Shown here in pieces: positions 7,146 to 14,741 of a stretch of 28,011 nt of DNA. Made by a program: the position numbers and the translations under genes. This DNA comes from Ruminococcus sp. CAG:563. GTDB taxonomy: Bacteria; Bacillota; Clostridia; Oscillospirales; Acutalibacteraceae. Each line of letters starts with the position of its first letter. Position 1 is the stretch's first letter. The DNA lies in assembly GCA_000434915.1 (NCBI GenBank), contig FR882073.1:27092-55102 (forward strand). Direction: 5' to 3'. The notes beneath the pieces were generated by a model. It did not search any database. It was not told the DNA's origin and saw only the letters and a list, made by a program, of their open reading frames with translations.

Positions 7146-8407
7146 TCTGCCTCCCCGCTTGATTTAAGCATAAATATCGTGTCAAGCATAATTGTCTTTG
7201 CCGCTCTGACGACCTCGGCTCTGTCAACGCTTCCGATTTCCTTTGCATAGGTCTCCGGAGCTTTCAGCTCATTGCGAAGAATCTGTGAAGCATACCACGC
7301 CGTAATCTCCTCCGGGGTGTCGGAATTGCCGAGAATGGAATCGGTCAGGCTCTTAATTGAGGAAGAAAAATCCTCATCGGTGAACTCGCCCTCGGCGGTA
7401 AGTCTTAATTGATTGATAATTTCATTCTTCGCCTTTTCCTCGTTAGTGTCCTCAATTCCGCTCTGCACCATAACGATTCCCTTTGAATTGAACAGTGCCG
7501 CCGAGCAATAATAGCAAAGGCTCATCTTTTCACGGACAACGGAGAAAAGCTTTGAGTAAGTTCCGCCGCCGAAGATGTCAACTGCGACCTTCATCGCAGG
7601 CATCATATCGTCCTCGCTTCTCATGCCGGTTCTGAAGCCCATAACGAGCTTACCCTGTTTAAGGGGCATTGATTCGGAAATATATTCCGGCTTGGGAAGT
7701 CCCGAGACAAACAGAGTTTTAATCTCAACGGGATGTCTTTCAATTTCCGAAAATTTCTCTCTAATAAGGTCAACGATCGGCTGAGGATCCATGCTTGAAA
7801 CCATTGTTATCTGAACCGTGGCCTTTTCGAGCACGTCACGCCATGCGGCATAAACGACATCGGGAGTTAAAGCCTTGACATCCTCAACAGAACCGAAACG
7901 GTTGACTCCGTAGGCTTCGTCGGCGAACATAAGCTGCTCGCATCTGAGCATAGCGTAGCGTCGCTTATCGTTCTGCTCGTTCTCGATTGCCTCAACAAGC
8001 AGTCTCTTCTCCTGTTCGATAATATCCTCGGGGAAGCTTTCGCCCTCTGTCAGCGGGTCAAAAATCATATTGGCAAGCAGCTTTGTGCACTCAAGGGCAA
8101 CCTTGTCACCGTCAAGAGCAAAGCGGTCGTCAATGGCTGACATGCTGAAGGAAATAACCTGTGCCTCTCCTCTTTTGAGAACGCCGGCTGAAACTGCCGC
8201 ACCGTAAAGCTCATCAAGGACTCGGTTGAGCGACGTATAATCGGGATATTTTGCACATCTGCGTGAGAACATGAACGGCAGAATCGCCCTTGACGAAGCA
8301 TTCTTATCAAGCGGCATAGCCAGGCTGATATTCACACGGCAGGTCTTGAATTTATCGGTTTTGACCGAGCAAAAGCGGATACCCTCCGCAATATTTTGCA
8401 TTGTCAT
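7142..8407 (-). CDS. M16-family peptidase-like protein without the zinc motif (YmfF-like)
   Basis: 421 residues from the ATG at 8407, which has AAGGG 10 nt upstream. The frame stays open to a TTG at 8440, but that lies at the predicted transcript start. It aligns by general pattern with YmfF-type M16 proteins ('RRCAKYPDYTSLNRVLDELYGA', 'GGGTYSKLFSVVREKMSLCYY', where a glycine-rich loop and R/Y substrate-binding residues are kept). The N-terminal position of HxxEH is replaced by a 'FMFSRRC' segment, so it should not bind zinc. As with mitochondrial processing peptidase and other M16 pairs, it is likely the non-catalytic partner of the next gene (inference from pairing and the 4-bp overlap). 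First gene of the operon. Confidence 0.88.
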   Translation of the reverse strand: MTMQNIAEGIRFCSVKTDKFKTCRVNISLAMPLDKNASSRAILPFMFSRRCAKYPDYTSLNRVLDELYGAAVSAGVLKRGEAQVISFSMSAIDDRFALDGDKVALECTKLLANMIFDPLTEGESFPEDIIEQEKRLLVEAIENEQNDKRRYAMLRCEQLMFADEAYGVNRFGSVEDVKALTPDVVYAAWRDVLEKATVQITMVSSMDPQPIVDLIREKFSEIERHPVEIKTLFVSGLPKPEYISESMPLKQGKLVMGFRTGMRSEDDMMPAMKVAVDIFGGGTYSKLFSVVREKMSLCYYCSAALFNSKGIVMVQSGIEDTNEEKAKNEIINQLRLTAEGEFTDEDFSSSIKSLTDSILGNSDTPEEITAWYASQILRNELKAPETYAKEIGSVDRAEVVRAAKTIMLDTIFMLKSSGEAE

Positions 8408-8445
8408 AAGTTCACTACCCTTTTTAATATAAAAATTCAATATTT

Positions 8446-8454
8446 AGTATATCA
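8446..8454 (-). promoter_or_regulatory. Extended -10 promoter of the six-gene operon
   Basis: On the minus strand TG-A-TATACT (complement of 8446-8454) forms an extended -10 element. No good -35 is seen at 16-18 bp, which is usual for this class. Transcription would begin near 8438, leaving a leader of about 30 nt. Confidence 0.55.
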
Positions 8455-8502
8455 CATTATCGCAGAAAATAAAAGTGTTTTTTAGTATAAATAATCCATA
8501 AA

Positions 8503-8522
8503 GTGCGATAACAGCATCGCAC
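8503..8522. repeat. Palindromic dispersed repeat, copy A
   Basis: GTGCGAT and ATCGCAC flank a 6-base centre. The sequence on its right (CTTGAAATTTTTTCAA) resembles the flank of copy B at 19039-19101 read in reverse. It lies upstream of the M16 operon promoter. Confidence 0.7.
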
Positions 8523-8586
8523 CTTGAAATTTTTTCAATTTATCGTACTACCTCGATTAGCTCAATTTCTTTATCCTCTCCGTCAT

Positions 8587-8622
8587 CAAAAAACCTCCCC
8601 TTGATTCAACCAAGAGGAGGCT
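8587..8622 (-). terminator. Terminator after the pseudouridine synthase unit
   Basis: CCTCCCCTTG (8594-8603) pairs with CAAGAGGAGG (8611-8620) with one mismatch. On the minus strand it is followed by TTTTTT (complement of 8588-8593). Confidence 0.8.
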
Positions 8623-8646
8623 TGTATAACTTTTGTATAATGCTAA

Positions 8647-8937
8647 TCAAAACCTTATTTTCGGTAAGCTGCGGTCATAGCTTTCGGGCTGTGACTCTGT
8701 TAATTCTGCTTTTTCATTGCCCGATAAAACAAATCGGTTCAGCCAAAAAACAAACAAGTCACCCCTGAAGCAGAACACTCGGTTTTCGCTGTCCCATGAA
8801 AGCTTGTTATCCTTATCGTAAACCCATTTTGAAAACTTCTTTTCAATATTTCTAATATCATCTGCTACGGACTGTGGAACCTCCGCTATATCAACATCAA
8901 ATTCGCTAAATTCAATTATCAGCTTCAACCGTATCAC
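8647..8937 (-). CDS. Small protein of unknown function
   Basis: About 96 residues if the GTG at 8937 is used; TTG codons at 8961, 8940 and 8928 are alternatives, so the start is unclear. The frame overlaps the end of the pseudouridine synthase gene by about 25 bp, and AAAAAGG lies just upstream, suggesting translational coupling. The protein is soluble and mixed-charge, with a central 'VADDIRNIEKKFSKWVYD' helix and an aromatic 'FRGDLFVFWLNRFVL' segment. I recognise no domain. It is followed by a clear terminator, which supports its being the last gene of the unit. Confidence 0.5.
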   Translation of the reverse strand: MIRLKLIIEFSEFDVDIAEVPQSVADDIRNIEKKFSKWVYDKDNKLSWDSENRVFCFRGDLFVFWLNRFVLSGNEKAELTESQPESYDRSLPKIRF

Positions 8938-9814
8938 CAACCTTTTTAAGACTGTCCGCAATCTTTTTCATATCCTCGGGCATTGGAGCTTCGAGGGTCA
9001 TTCTCTCCCCTGTCACGGGGTGAACAAAGCTCACCTTGGCACAATGAAGAAGCTGATGTCCGAGGTTCATTTCGTCAGTGCCGTACATGCTGTCGCCGAC
9101 AAGAGGCATTCCTGTGGAGGCGAAATGCACCCTTATCTGATGCGTTCTGCCGGTTTCAAGCCACACCCGTACAAGCGACTTTTCTCCGTCCGTTGCCAGT
9201 GTTTCCCAATGGGTAACGGCTCTGTCACCCTGCTCACCGACAGCTCTGAGAGTTTTCATCGGGTCGGGGCGGTAAATCGGCTTGTCAATAGTACCGCATT
9301 TATCCGTTTTTCCCGAAACAACAGCAAGATATTCCTTCTCCGCCGTTTTCGGAATCTTGGCCGCACTGTGCTTGTTCAAAGCACAGATAACTATTCCCGA
9401 CGTACCCTTATCAAGTCTGCCGACCGCTCTGAAAACCGACTGTTTACCTTCGCTTTTTAAATGATATGCGAGAGCGTTTGCCAGCGTGTCACCCTGGTGA
9501 TTATGCGTCGGGTGGCAGGCAAGAAACGGCGATTTGTTGACCGCAATCAGGTCGTCGTCCTCATATATAACGTCAATCGGAATGTTCATCGGTTCAATTC
9601 CACTGCCGGGACACGGAATTTCAATCTTCAATTCGTCGCCCGTGTGCAAAATATCAATCGTTCTTATATGCCCGCCGTTAAGCGTAATTCCGTTCTCGAT
9701 TCTTTTCAGACTTTTTAAAAGCCGAGCCGAGATTTTTGCCTCTCCTCGAAGATATGCAATAACCTTTTTGCCGTCAAACTCTTCCGGAATCGTAAATTTT
9801 ATGGTTCTTTTCAT
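8912..9814 (-). CDS. RluA-family RNA pseudouridine synthase
   Basis: 300 residues from the ATG at 9814. The enzyme converts specific uridines in rRNA or tRNA to pseudouridine. The N-terminal third (about residues 20-70) looks like an S4-type RNA-binding domain ('SARLLKSLKRIENGITLNG'). The catalytic aspartate is D135 in 'GRLDKGTSG', followed by 'EKEYLAVV' and the 'GRTHQIRVHFASTGMPLVGD' motif. Within the family it resembles RluD-type proteins, but the target base cannot be assigned. The frame is open further upstream to a TTG at 9850, inside the previous gene. No strong ribosome-binding site precedes the ATG, which lies 4 bp after the acetyltransferase stop, so coupling is likely. Confidence 0.92.
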   Translation of the reverse strand: MKRTIKFTIPEEFDGKKVIAYLRGEAKISARLLKSLKRIENGITLNGGHIRTIDILHTGDELKIEIPCPGSGIEPMNIPIDVIYEDDDLIAVNKSPFLACHPTHNHQGDTLANALAYHLKSEGKQSVFRAVGRLDKGTSGIVICALNKHSAAKIPKTAEKEYLAVVSGKTDKCGTIDKPIYRPDPMKTLRAVGEQGDRAVTHWETLATDGEKSLVRVWLETGRTHQIRVHFASTGMPLVGDSMYGTDEMNLGHQLLHCAKVSFVHPVTGERMTLEAPMPEDMKKIADSLKKVGDTVEADN

Positions 9815-9818
9815 TGAA

Positions 9819-10379
9819 TCAGACAAGATAACCGAAACCTTCCTCGTCAAGCTTCTTCTTCATTTCCGCTTTTTTCTCTGCGGTAATATTTGTTATTATA
9901 TAGCTTTCATCGAAGCAAGGCTTTTCTTTTTGGAAGCGTTTATTCTTTTCGATATATTCTTCCGTTGTACAAATCACCCTTGCGGGATTGCCGACGCAAA
10001 CGCAGCCGTCCGGTATATCCTTTGAAACAAGCGAATTTGCGCCTACGATAACGTTATTTCCGATATGAACTCCCATCAACACAGTGGAATTTGCACCGAT
10101 AAAAACATTGTCGCCGATCGTAACCGGGCCGATTTTGGTGTAGCCGGTGAATTCCTTTGTGCTGGCATCGTGAGCCAAAATATGCACCCTCGGTGCAAGG
10201 GTAACATTATCGCCGATAGTGATAAGAAAAACATGGCCAGGGTCAAGGATACAACCGTCCTTCATCTGAAAATGTTTTCCGACGGTAAGTCCGTCATCGA
10301 TCGCAACTTCAAGCTGAGAACGCGGGTCAATATGAAATATTCTATTCTTAATTGATAAAAGCAAAGATGCAAAGCTCAT
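9819..10379 (-). CDS. Left-handed beta-helix O-acyltransferase (hexapeptide repeat)
   Basis: 186 residues. The centre (about 55-130) is a series of hexapeptide repeats ('ITIGDNVTLAPRVHI', 'VTIGDNVFIGANSTVLMGV', 'NNVIVGANSLV') that builds a left-handed beta helix. H70 in 'ILAHDAST' fits the catalytic histidine of acetyl-CoA-dependent sugar or capsule O-acetyltransferases, and 'CVGNPARVI' is the usual CoA-site end. A charged tail follows. Substrate unknown; a serine acetyltransferase is less likely because the N-terminal helical domain of CysE is absent. AGGAGG lies 7 nt before the ATG. First gene of a unit with the pseudouridine synthase. Confidence 0.88.
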   Translation of the reverse strand: MSFASLLLSIKNRIFHIDPRSQLEVAIDDGLTVGKHFQMKDGCILDPGHVFLITIGDNVTLAPRVHILAHDASTKEFTGYTKIGPVTIGDNVFIGANSTVLMGVHIGNNVIVGANSLVSKDIPDGCVCVGNPARVICTTEEYIEKNKRFQKEKPCFDESYIITNITAEKKAEMKKKLDEEGFGYLV

Positions 10380-10402
10380 CTCATCGCCTCCTAAACGAAA
10401 TA

Positions 10403-10431
10403 ATAATACCCTAACGTTAACAAAATGTCAA
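10403..10431 (-). promoter_or_regulatory. Strong sigma-A promoter for the acyltransferase unit
   Basis: TTGACA (complement of 10426-10431), 17 bp, TATTAT (complement of 10403-10408). The spacer holds an 8-bp palindrome TAACGTTA at 10412-10419, a possible but unproven operator. Confidence 0.8.
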
Positions 10432-10552
10432 TTAATTTATAATATGTCCTGCTTGCATATGGTCAGAATTATCCTGTTTTTTTGCATAATCCGTTATATT
10501 TTGTACATAATAACAAAAGTTTAAAAATTGGGTTAAAAATATAACAAACCAC

Positions 10553-10581
10553 TTGCATATTTTGCTTTTTCGTTATAAAAT
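10553..10581 (+). promoter_or_regulatory. Candidate gapA promoter
   Basis: TTGCAT (10553-10558), 17 bp, TAAAAT (10576-10581). The leader to the ATG would be about 108 nt. Two further TTGCATA boxes lie upstream in the same intergenic region, so a second start is possible. Confidence 0.6.
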
Positions 10582-10695
10582 ATCAATGGTAAAATTTAAT
10601 ACAAAGGGAATTACGGCTTCGGATATTCTTTCGTTTCTTCGGAATTGGACGAGCCTCCCCTGCCGGCGTTTCCTAAAAATTTGGAGGTAATTCAA

Positions 10696-11733
10696 ATGTC
10701 AGTAAAAGTTGCTATTAACGGATTCGGCCGTATCGGTCGTCTTGCATTCAGACAGATGTTTGGTGCAGAGGGTTACGATGTTGTTGCTATCAACGACCTC
10801 ACAAAGCCCAGCATGCTTGCTCAGCTTCTCAAGTACGACACAGCTCAGGGCGGCTATTGCGGAAGAATCGGCGAAGGCCTTCACACTGTTTCTGCTGATG
10901 ACGAGGCAGGTACAATCACAGTTGACGGCAAGACTCTTACAATCTATGCTAAGGCTAACGCAGCCGAGCTTCCTTGGGGCGAGATCGGCGTAGACGTTGT
11001 TCTTGAGTGCACAGGATTCTATTGCTCAAAGGCAAAGGCTCAGGCTCATATCGATGCAGGTGCTAAGAAGGTTGTTATTTCTGCTCCGGCAGGCAACGAT
11101 CTTCCGACAATCGTTTACAGCGTAAACGAGAAGACTCTTACTTCAGAGGACAAGATCATTTCCGCTGCTTCCTGCACAACAAACTGCCTTGCTCCCATGG
11201 CTAAGGCTCTTAACGACTATGCTCCTATCCAGAGCGGTATCATGTCAACAATCCACGCTTACACAGGCGATCAGATGATCCTCGACGGTCCTCACAGAAA
11301 GGGTGACCTTCGTCGTGCTCGTGCAGGTGCTGCTAACATCGTTCCGAACTCAACAGGTGCTGCTAAGGCTATCGGCCTTGTTATCCCCGAGCTCAACGGC
11401 AAGCTTATCGGTTCTGCTCAGCGTGTTCCTGTTCCGACAGGTTCAACAACAATCCTTACAGCTGTTGTTAAGGGTGCAGACGTTACCGTTGACGGTATCA
11501 ACGCTGCTATGAAGGCTGCTGCTTCTGAGTCCTTCGGTTACAACACCGACGCTATCGTTTCTTCAGACGTTATCGGCATGAAGTACGGTTCACTCTTCGA
11601 TGCTACTCAGACAATGGTTTCCAAGATCGCTGACGATCTCTATGAGGTTCAGGTTGTTTCTTGGTACGACAACGAGAACTCTTACACAAGCCAGATGGTT
11701 CGTACAATCAAGTACTTCGCAGAGCTTGCATAA
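10696..11733 (+). CDS. gapA: Glyceraldehyde-3-phosphate dehydrogenase, type I
   Basis: 345 residues from the ATG at 10696, with GGAGG 8 nt upstream; the frame is open to 10645, but that is leader. The enzyme oxidises glyceraldehyde 3-phosphate with NAD and phosphate in glycolysis. 'INGFGRIGR' (7-15) is the dinucleotide loop and D34 in 'INDLT' predicts NAD preference. C160 in 'SCTTNC' is the nucleophile, H187 in 'TIHAYTGDQ' its partner, and 'WYDNENSY' marks the C-terminus. Codon use is highly restricted (GCT, CTT, AAC, GGT dominate), unlike its neighbours, which suggests very high expression. It is a single-gene unit with its own terminator; there is no pgk, tpiA or cggR beside it. Confidence 0.97.
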   Translation: MSVKVAINGFGRIGRLAFRQMFGAEGYDVVAINDLTKPSMLAQLLKYDTAQGGYCGRIGEGLHTVSADDEAGTITVDGKTLTIYAKANAAELPWGEIGVDVVLECTGFYCSKAKAQAHIDAGAKKVVISAPAGNDLPTIVYSVNEKTLTSEDKIISAASCTTNCLAPMAKALNDYAPIQSGIMSTIHAYTGDQMILDGPHRKGDLRRARAGAANIVPNSTGAAKAIGLVIPELNGKLIGSAQRVPVPTGSTTILTAVVKGADVTVDGINAAMKAAASESFGYNTDAIVSSDVIGMKYGSLFDATQTMVSKIADDLYEVQVVSWYDNENSYTSQMVRTIKYFAELA

Positions 11734-11752
11734 GTTTCTATCGAATAAAATT

Positions 11753-11784
11753 ATCGGGGCAGAATTTCTGCTCCGATTTTTTCT
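11753..11784 (+). terminator. Intrinsic terminator of gapA
   Basis: ATCGGGGCAG (11753-11762) pairs with CTGCTCCGAT (11768-11777, one G:U), then a run of six T. Confidence 0.9.
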
Positions 11785-11792
11785 TTTTATGA

Positions 11793-11821
11793 TTGAATTA
11801 GCCTCCCCTATGTTGTATAAT
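11793..11821 (+). promoter_or_regulatory. Sigma-A promoter for uppP
   Basis: TTGAAT (11793-11798), 17 bp, TATAAT (11816-11821). Confidence 0.85.
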
Positions 11822-11878
11822 AATACACGGACGCATATAATTTAAGAAAGATAAATATTTCACCGACGGAGGTTTATT

Positions 11879-12724
11879 ATGTATATACTTGATGTTTTGA
11901 AATCCATTCTTTTCGGCATAATCGAGGGCATAACCGAATGGCTGCCGATAAGCAGCACCGGTCACATGATCCTGCTTGAAAAAATCTGCAAATTCAAAGA
12001 AGTCTCGCCGAATTTCTTCGAGATGTACCTCGTTGTAATTCAGCTCGGTGCGATCATTGCCGTTGTTGTAATGTTCTGGAACAAGCTTTGGCCGTTCAAG
12101 AAAAAGCAGCTTGAGAACGGCAAAAGCAAGCTTGCCGTCAAGCCGAGAATAATCGAGCTATGGTTTAAGGTCATTGTCGGCTCGATTCCGGCCGGTATCA
12201 TCGGCATACTCTTTAACGACCTGCTCGACAAGTATCTTTACAATTACATCACCGTTGCAATAACGCTTATTGTTTACGGCGTGCTCTTTGTCGCCGTTGA
12301 GATAATTAACAGAAAGCGCCGCCCGAAGGTAACAAAGCTCACCGAGGTTTCGTTCAAGAACGCTTTCTTCATCGGCTGTTTTCAGGCTCTTTCGCTCATC
12401 CCCGGAACATCACGCTCAGGCTCAACGATTCTCGGCGGTATCATGCTCGGCAATTCAAGAAGAGTTGCTTCGGAATTCACATTCTTCCTCGCTGTTCCGG
12501 CAATGCTCGGCGCATCGCTTATCAAAATAATCAAATTCGGCTTCGGCTTCACCGTGACGGAATTTGTAATTCTCTTCGTCGGAATGATAACGGCCTTTGC
12601 GGTTTCGCTTGTTGTCATCAGATTCCTGATGAATTATATCAAAAATCATACCTTCACCGTATTCGGAATTTATCGTATAGTTCTCGGTGCAATTGTTCTG
12701 ATCACCTATTTCGCAACAAAATAA
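11879..12724 (+). CDS. uppP: Undecaprenyl-diphosphatase (BacA type)
   Basis: 281 residues, about eight membrane helices. UppP dephosphorylates undecaprenyl diphosphate on the outer face of the membrane, recycling the lipid carrier of peptidoglycan and other envelope polymers; extra copies give bacitracin resistance. Both signatures are intact: 'EGITEWLPISSTGH' at 16-29 (E16, E20, S26, H29) and 'PGTSRSGST' at 175-183 (R179). GGAGG precedes the ATG by 6 nt. The gene is co-transcribed with a tyrosine-phosphatase-like gene 10 bp downstream. Confidence 0.97.
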   Translation: MYILDVLKSILFGIIEGITEWLPISSTGHMILLEKICKFKEVSPNFFEMYLVVIQLGAIIAVVVMFWNKLWPFKKKQLENGKSKLAVKPRIIELWFKVIVGSIPAGIIGILFNDLLDKYLYNYITVAITLIVYGVLFVAVEIINRKRRPKVTKLTEVSFKNAFFIGCFQALSLIPGTSRSGSTILGGIMLGNSRRVASEFTFFLAVPAMLGASLIKIIKFGFGFTVTEFVILFVGMITAFAVSLVVIRFLMNYIKNHTFTVFGIYRIVLGAIVLITYFATK

Positions 12725-12734
12725 CGGAGGCAAA

Positions 12735-13436
12735 ATGAACACTCAAAGACGTTATATACTTGAAAACATTGAAAACTGCCGTGACCTCGGAGGCTATCCG
12801 TCAAAATACGGCTGCACAAAATTCGGTCGTTTTTTCCGTGGCGGTACGGTTGACAGGCCGACGGAAAATGATATAAAAACGCTCCGGGAATTGAACGTCA
12901 CGACCGTCATCGACCTAAGAGGAGATTTTGAATTCAACAACCAGCCGAACGGCATGGAAAGGTTGACCGATAACGCTATTCATGTTTCGCTCTATGAAAT
13001 GAACGTTGCCGAAGCAAGGAACATGAAAACTACGATTACAGATGTCTATGAGTACATTGTTGATAATTACAAGGAAAATATATTCAAAGCGTTAAAGGCC
13101 GTTGCGGACGCTCCCGACGGTGCAGTATTTTATCACTGCTTTCTCGGCAAGGATCGCACGGGAATACTCTCAATGCTTCTGCTTACGATAGCCGGCGTCG
13201 GCGAAGACGAAATTGTTGCCGACTATCAGCTGACCTATACATATCTCGAAAATTACATGAATACCCATGCCGATACACTTTGGGACACAGACCCCGAAAT
13301 GCACTATTCCCTGCCTCAGACAATGCGTTCTCTTCTCTCATACATAAAGAATAAGTACGGCTCTGTTGAGGACTACATTCACCGAATAGGCATTAGCGAT
13401 GACGATATGATAAAAATAAGAAAGAGGTTCTATTGA
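12735..13436 (+). CDS. Tyrosine-phosphatase-like protein (Y_phosphatase3 family)
   Basis: 233 residues, soluble. The N-terminus 'NCRDLGGYPSKYG' and 'GRFFRGGTVDRPTENDIKTL' is characteristic of the bacterial Tyr/Ser phosphatases of the LipA/Y_phosphatase3 group, which may also hydrolyse phosphoinositides. The active site is 'HCFLGKDRTG': H134, nucleophile C135 and R141, a complete CX5R loop, with 'VIDLRGDFEF' (58-67) supplying the upstream strand. GGAGG precedes the ATG. It shares an operon with uppP, so a role in controlling envelope synthesis is a tempting but unsupported inference. It could equally act on small phosphorylated metabolites. Confidence 0.88.
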   Translation: MNTQRRYILENIENCRDLGGYPSKYGCTKFGRFFRGGTVDRPTENDIKTLRELNVTTVIDLRGDFEFNNQPNGMERLTDNAIHVSLYEMNVAEARNMKTTITDVYEYIVDNYKENIFKALKAVADAPDGAVFYHCFLGKDRTGILSMLLLTIAGVGEDEIVADYQLTYTYLENYMNTHADTLWDTDPEMHYSLPQTMRSLLSYIKNKYGSVEDYIHRIGISDDDMIKIRKRFY

Positions 13437-13470
13437 TTCAATAAAATTAAAGATTAAATTATAAGAAATG

Positions 13471-13520
13471 TAAAAATGCCCCTTAAAGCATTCATTTTAT
13501 GCTTCAAGGGGCCGATTTTT
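13471..13520. terminator. Bidirectional terminator between the phosphatase gene and upp
   Basis: GCCCCTT...AAGCAT (13478-13491) pairs with ATGCTT...AAGGGGC (13499-13512), with one internal mismatch. A T run follows on the plus strand (13516-13520), and the minus strand reads ATTTTTA after the stem. It serves the convergent genes on both sides. Confidence 0.9.
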
Positions 13521-13529
13521 ATGTTTAGC

Positions 13530-14159
13530 TTATTTTGTGCCGAAGATTCTGTCGCCTGCGTCGCCGAGACCGGGAACAATGTAGCAATGCTCATTGAGCT
13601 TCTCGTCGAGAGCTGCACAGTAAATGTCAACATCGGGATGAGCCTTCTGGAGAGCCTCAAGTCCCTCTGGAGCTGCAATAATGCCCATGAACTTGATTGA
13701 TTTCGGGTTTCTCTCCTTGATAAGAGAAATAGCATCGATAGCCGAGCCGCCGGTTGCAAGCATCGGGTCAAGAACGATTACGTCTCGCTCTGCGATATCT
13801 ACGGGGAGCTTACAATAATATTCAACAGGCTTGAGTGTCTCGGGGTCACGGTAAAGACCGATATGACCTACACGAGCTGACGGAACGAGCGAAAGAACGC
13901 CGTCAACCATGCCAAGTCCTGCTCTGAGGATCGGAACGAACGCTAACTTCTTGCCCTCAAGGTTATGAGCGATACACTTGCAGATAGGTGTTTCAATCTC
14001 AACTTCCTGAACGGGAAGGTCTCTTGTTGCCTCGTAGCACTCAAGAGTTGCAATCTCGCTTACAAGCGATCTGAAATCCTTGGATGAAGTGTTCTTGTCT
14101 CTGAGGATAGAGAGCTTATGCTGGATAAGAGGATGATTGGTGATGGTTACTGTTGACAT
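13530..14159 (-). CDS. upp: Uracil phosphoribosyltransferase
   Basis: 209 residues, normal length. Upp makes UMP from uracil and PRPP (pyrimidine salvage, cytoplasm). The PRPP loop is 'DPMLATGGSA' at 131-140 and the uracil-binding end is 'YIVPGLGDAGDRIFGT'. 'FVPILRAGLGM' (75-84) is the second conserved block. GGAGG is 7 nt upstream of the ATG. It follows rpiB by 17 bp and ends at a bidirectional terminator. No uraA-type uracil permease is next to it. Confidence 0.97.
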   Translation of the reverse strand: MSTVTITNHPLIQHKLSILRDKNTSSKDFRSLVSEIATLECYEATRDLPVQEVEIETPICKCIAHNLEGKKLAFVPILRAGLGMVDGVLSLVPSARVGHIGLYRDPETLKPVEYYCKLPVDIAERDVIVLDPMLATGGSAIDAISLIKERNPKSIKFMGIIAAPEGLEALQKAHPDVDIYCAALDEKLNEHCYIVPGLGDAGDRIFGTK

Positions 14160-14176
14160 ATTTATACCTCCGTAAA

Positions 14177-14629
14177 TTAAAATGTACCGTTTTCAATCGC
14201 CGTGATCTGGTCAACACGTCTCTGATGACGTCCGCCCTCAAACTCGGTGTTGAGGAAAACATCGACCATCTCATTGGCAAGTCCCGGACCAACAACTCTG
14301 CCGCCCATGCAAAGGATATTGGCATCGTTGTGAAGTCTTGTAAATTTTGCGCTGAAATAATCTGAACAGCAAGCCGCACGCACACCCTTAACCTTGTTGG
14401 CAGCCATGCTGATGCCGATACCCGTGCCGCAGCAAAGAATTCCGAGAATTTTCTCATCGCTTTTTGTAACGGCATTGCCTACCTTGAATGCTATCTCGGC
14501 ATAGTCGACCGAATCGGTGCTGTGAGTACCGTAATCGATGATTTCATATCCGCCGACTTCTTCAAGGTGCTTCTTGATGGACTCCTTAAGCTCGTATCCG
14601 CCGTGATCGGCTCCGATTGCTATTTTCAT
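14177..14629 (-). CDS. rpiB: Ribose 5-phosphate isomerase B
   Basis: 150 residues. RpiB interconverts ribulose 5-phosphate and ribose 5-phosphate, the PRPP precursor. Key residues: 'ADHGGYELK' (D8, H9), the catalytic cysteine in 'CCGTGIGIS' (C67, with C66 next to it), and H100-N101 in 'LHNDANILCMGGR'. The RpiB/LacAB family also includes galactose 6-phosphate isomerase, but the short length and pairing with upp favour RpiB. AAAGGCGAG precedes the ATG. About 112 bp separate it from tsaB, with no good promoter seen, so transcription may run on from tsaB. Its pairing with upp makes sense because both serve PRPP and pyrimidine nucleotides. Confidence 0.95.
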   Translation of the reverse strand: MKIAIGADHGGYELKESIKKHLEEVGGYEIIDYGTHSTDSVDYAEIAFKVGNAVTKSDEKILGILCCGTGIGISMAANKVKGVRAACCSDYFSAKFTRLHNDANILCMGGRVVGPGLANEMVDVFLNTEFEGGRHQRRVDQITAIENGTF

Positions 14630-14741
14630 TAAATCACTCGCCTTTTCTAAGTTTATTAATTTTTTATTTTCTAATCTTAAATTTTATATTCTTATAAGGT
14701 AATGCTGCATGGCGGAAATATATTCAAGCAAGGCGTGCACT

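Noticed and set aside
10412..10421. Possible Rex- or other redox-type operator (TAACGTTAAC) in the acyltransferase promoter
   Set aside because: Only one short palindrome is present and it does not match a full TTGTTAA-N4-TTAACAA site.
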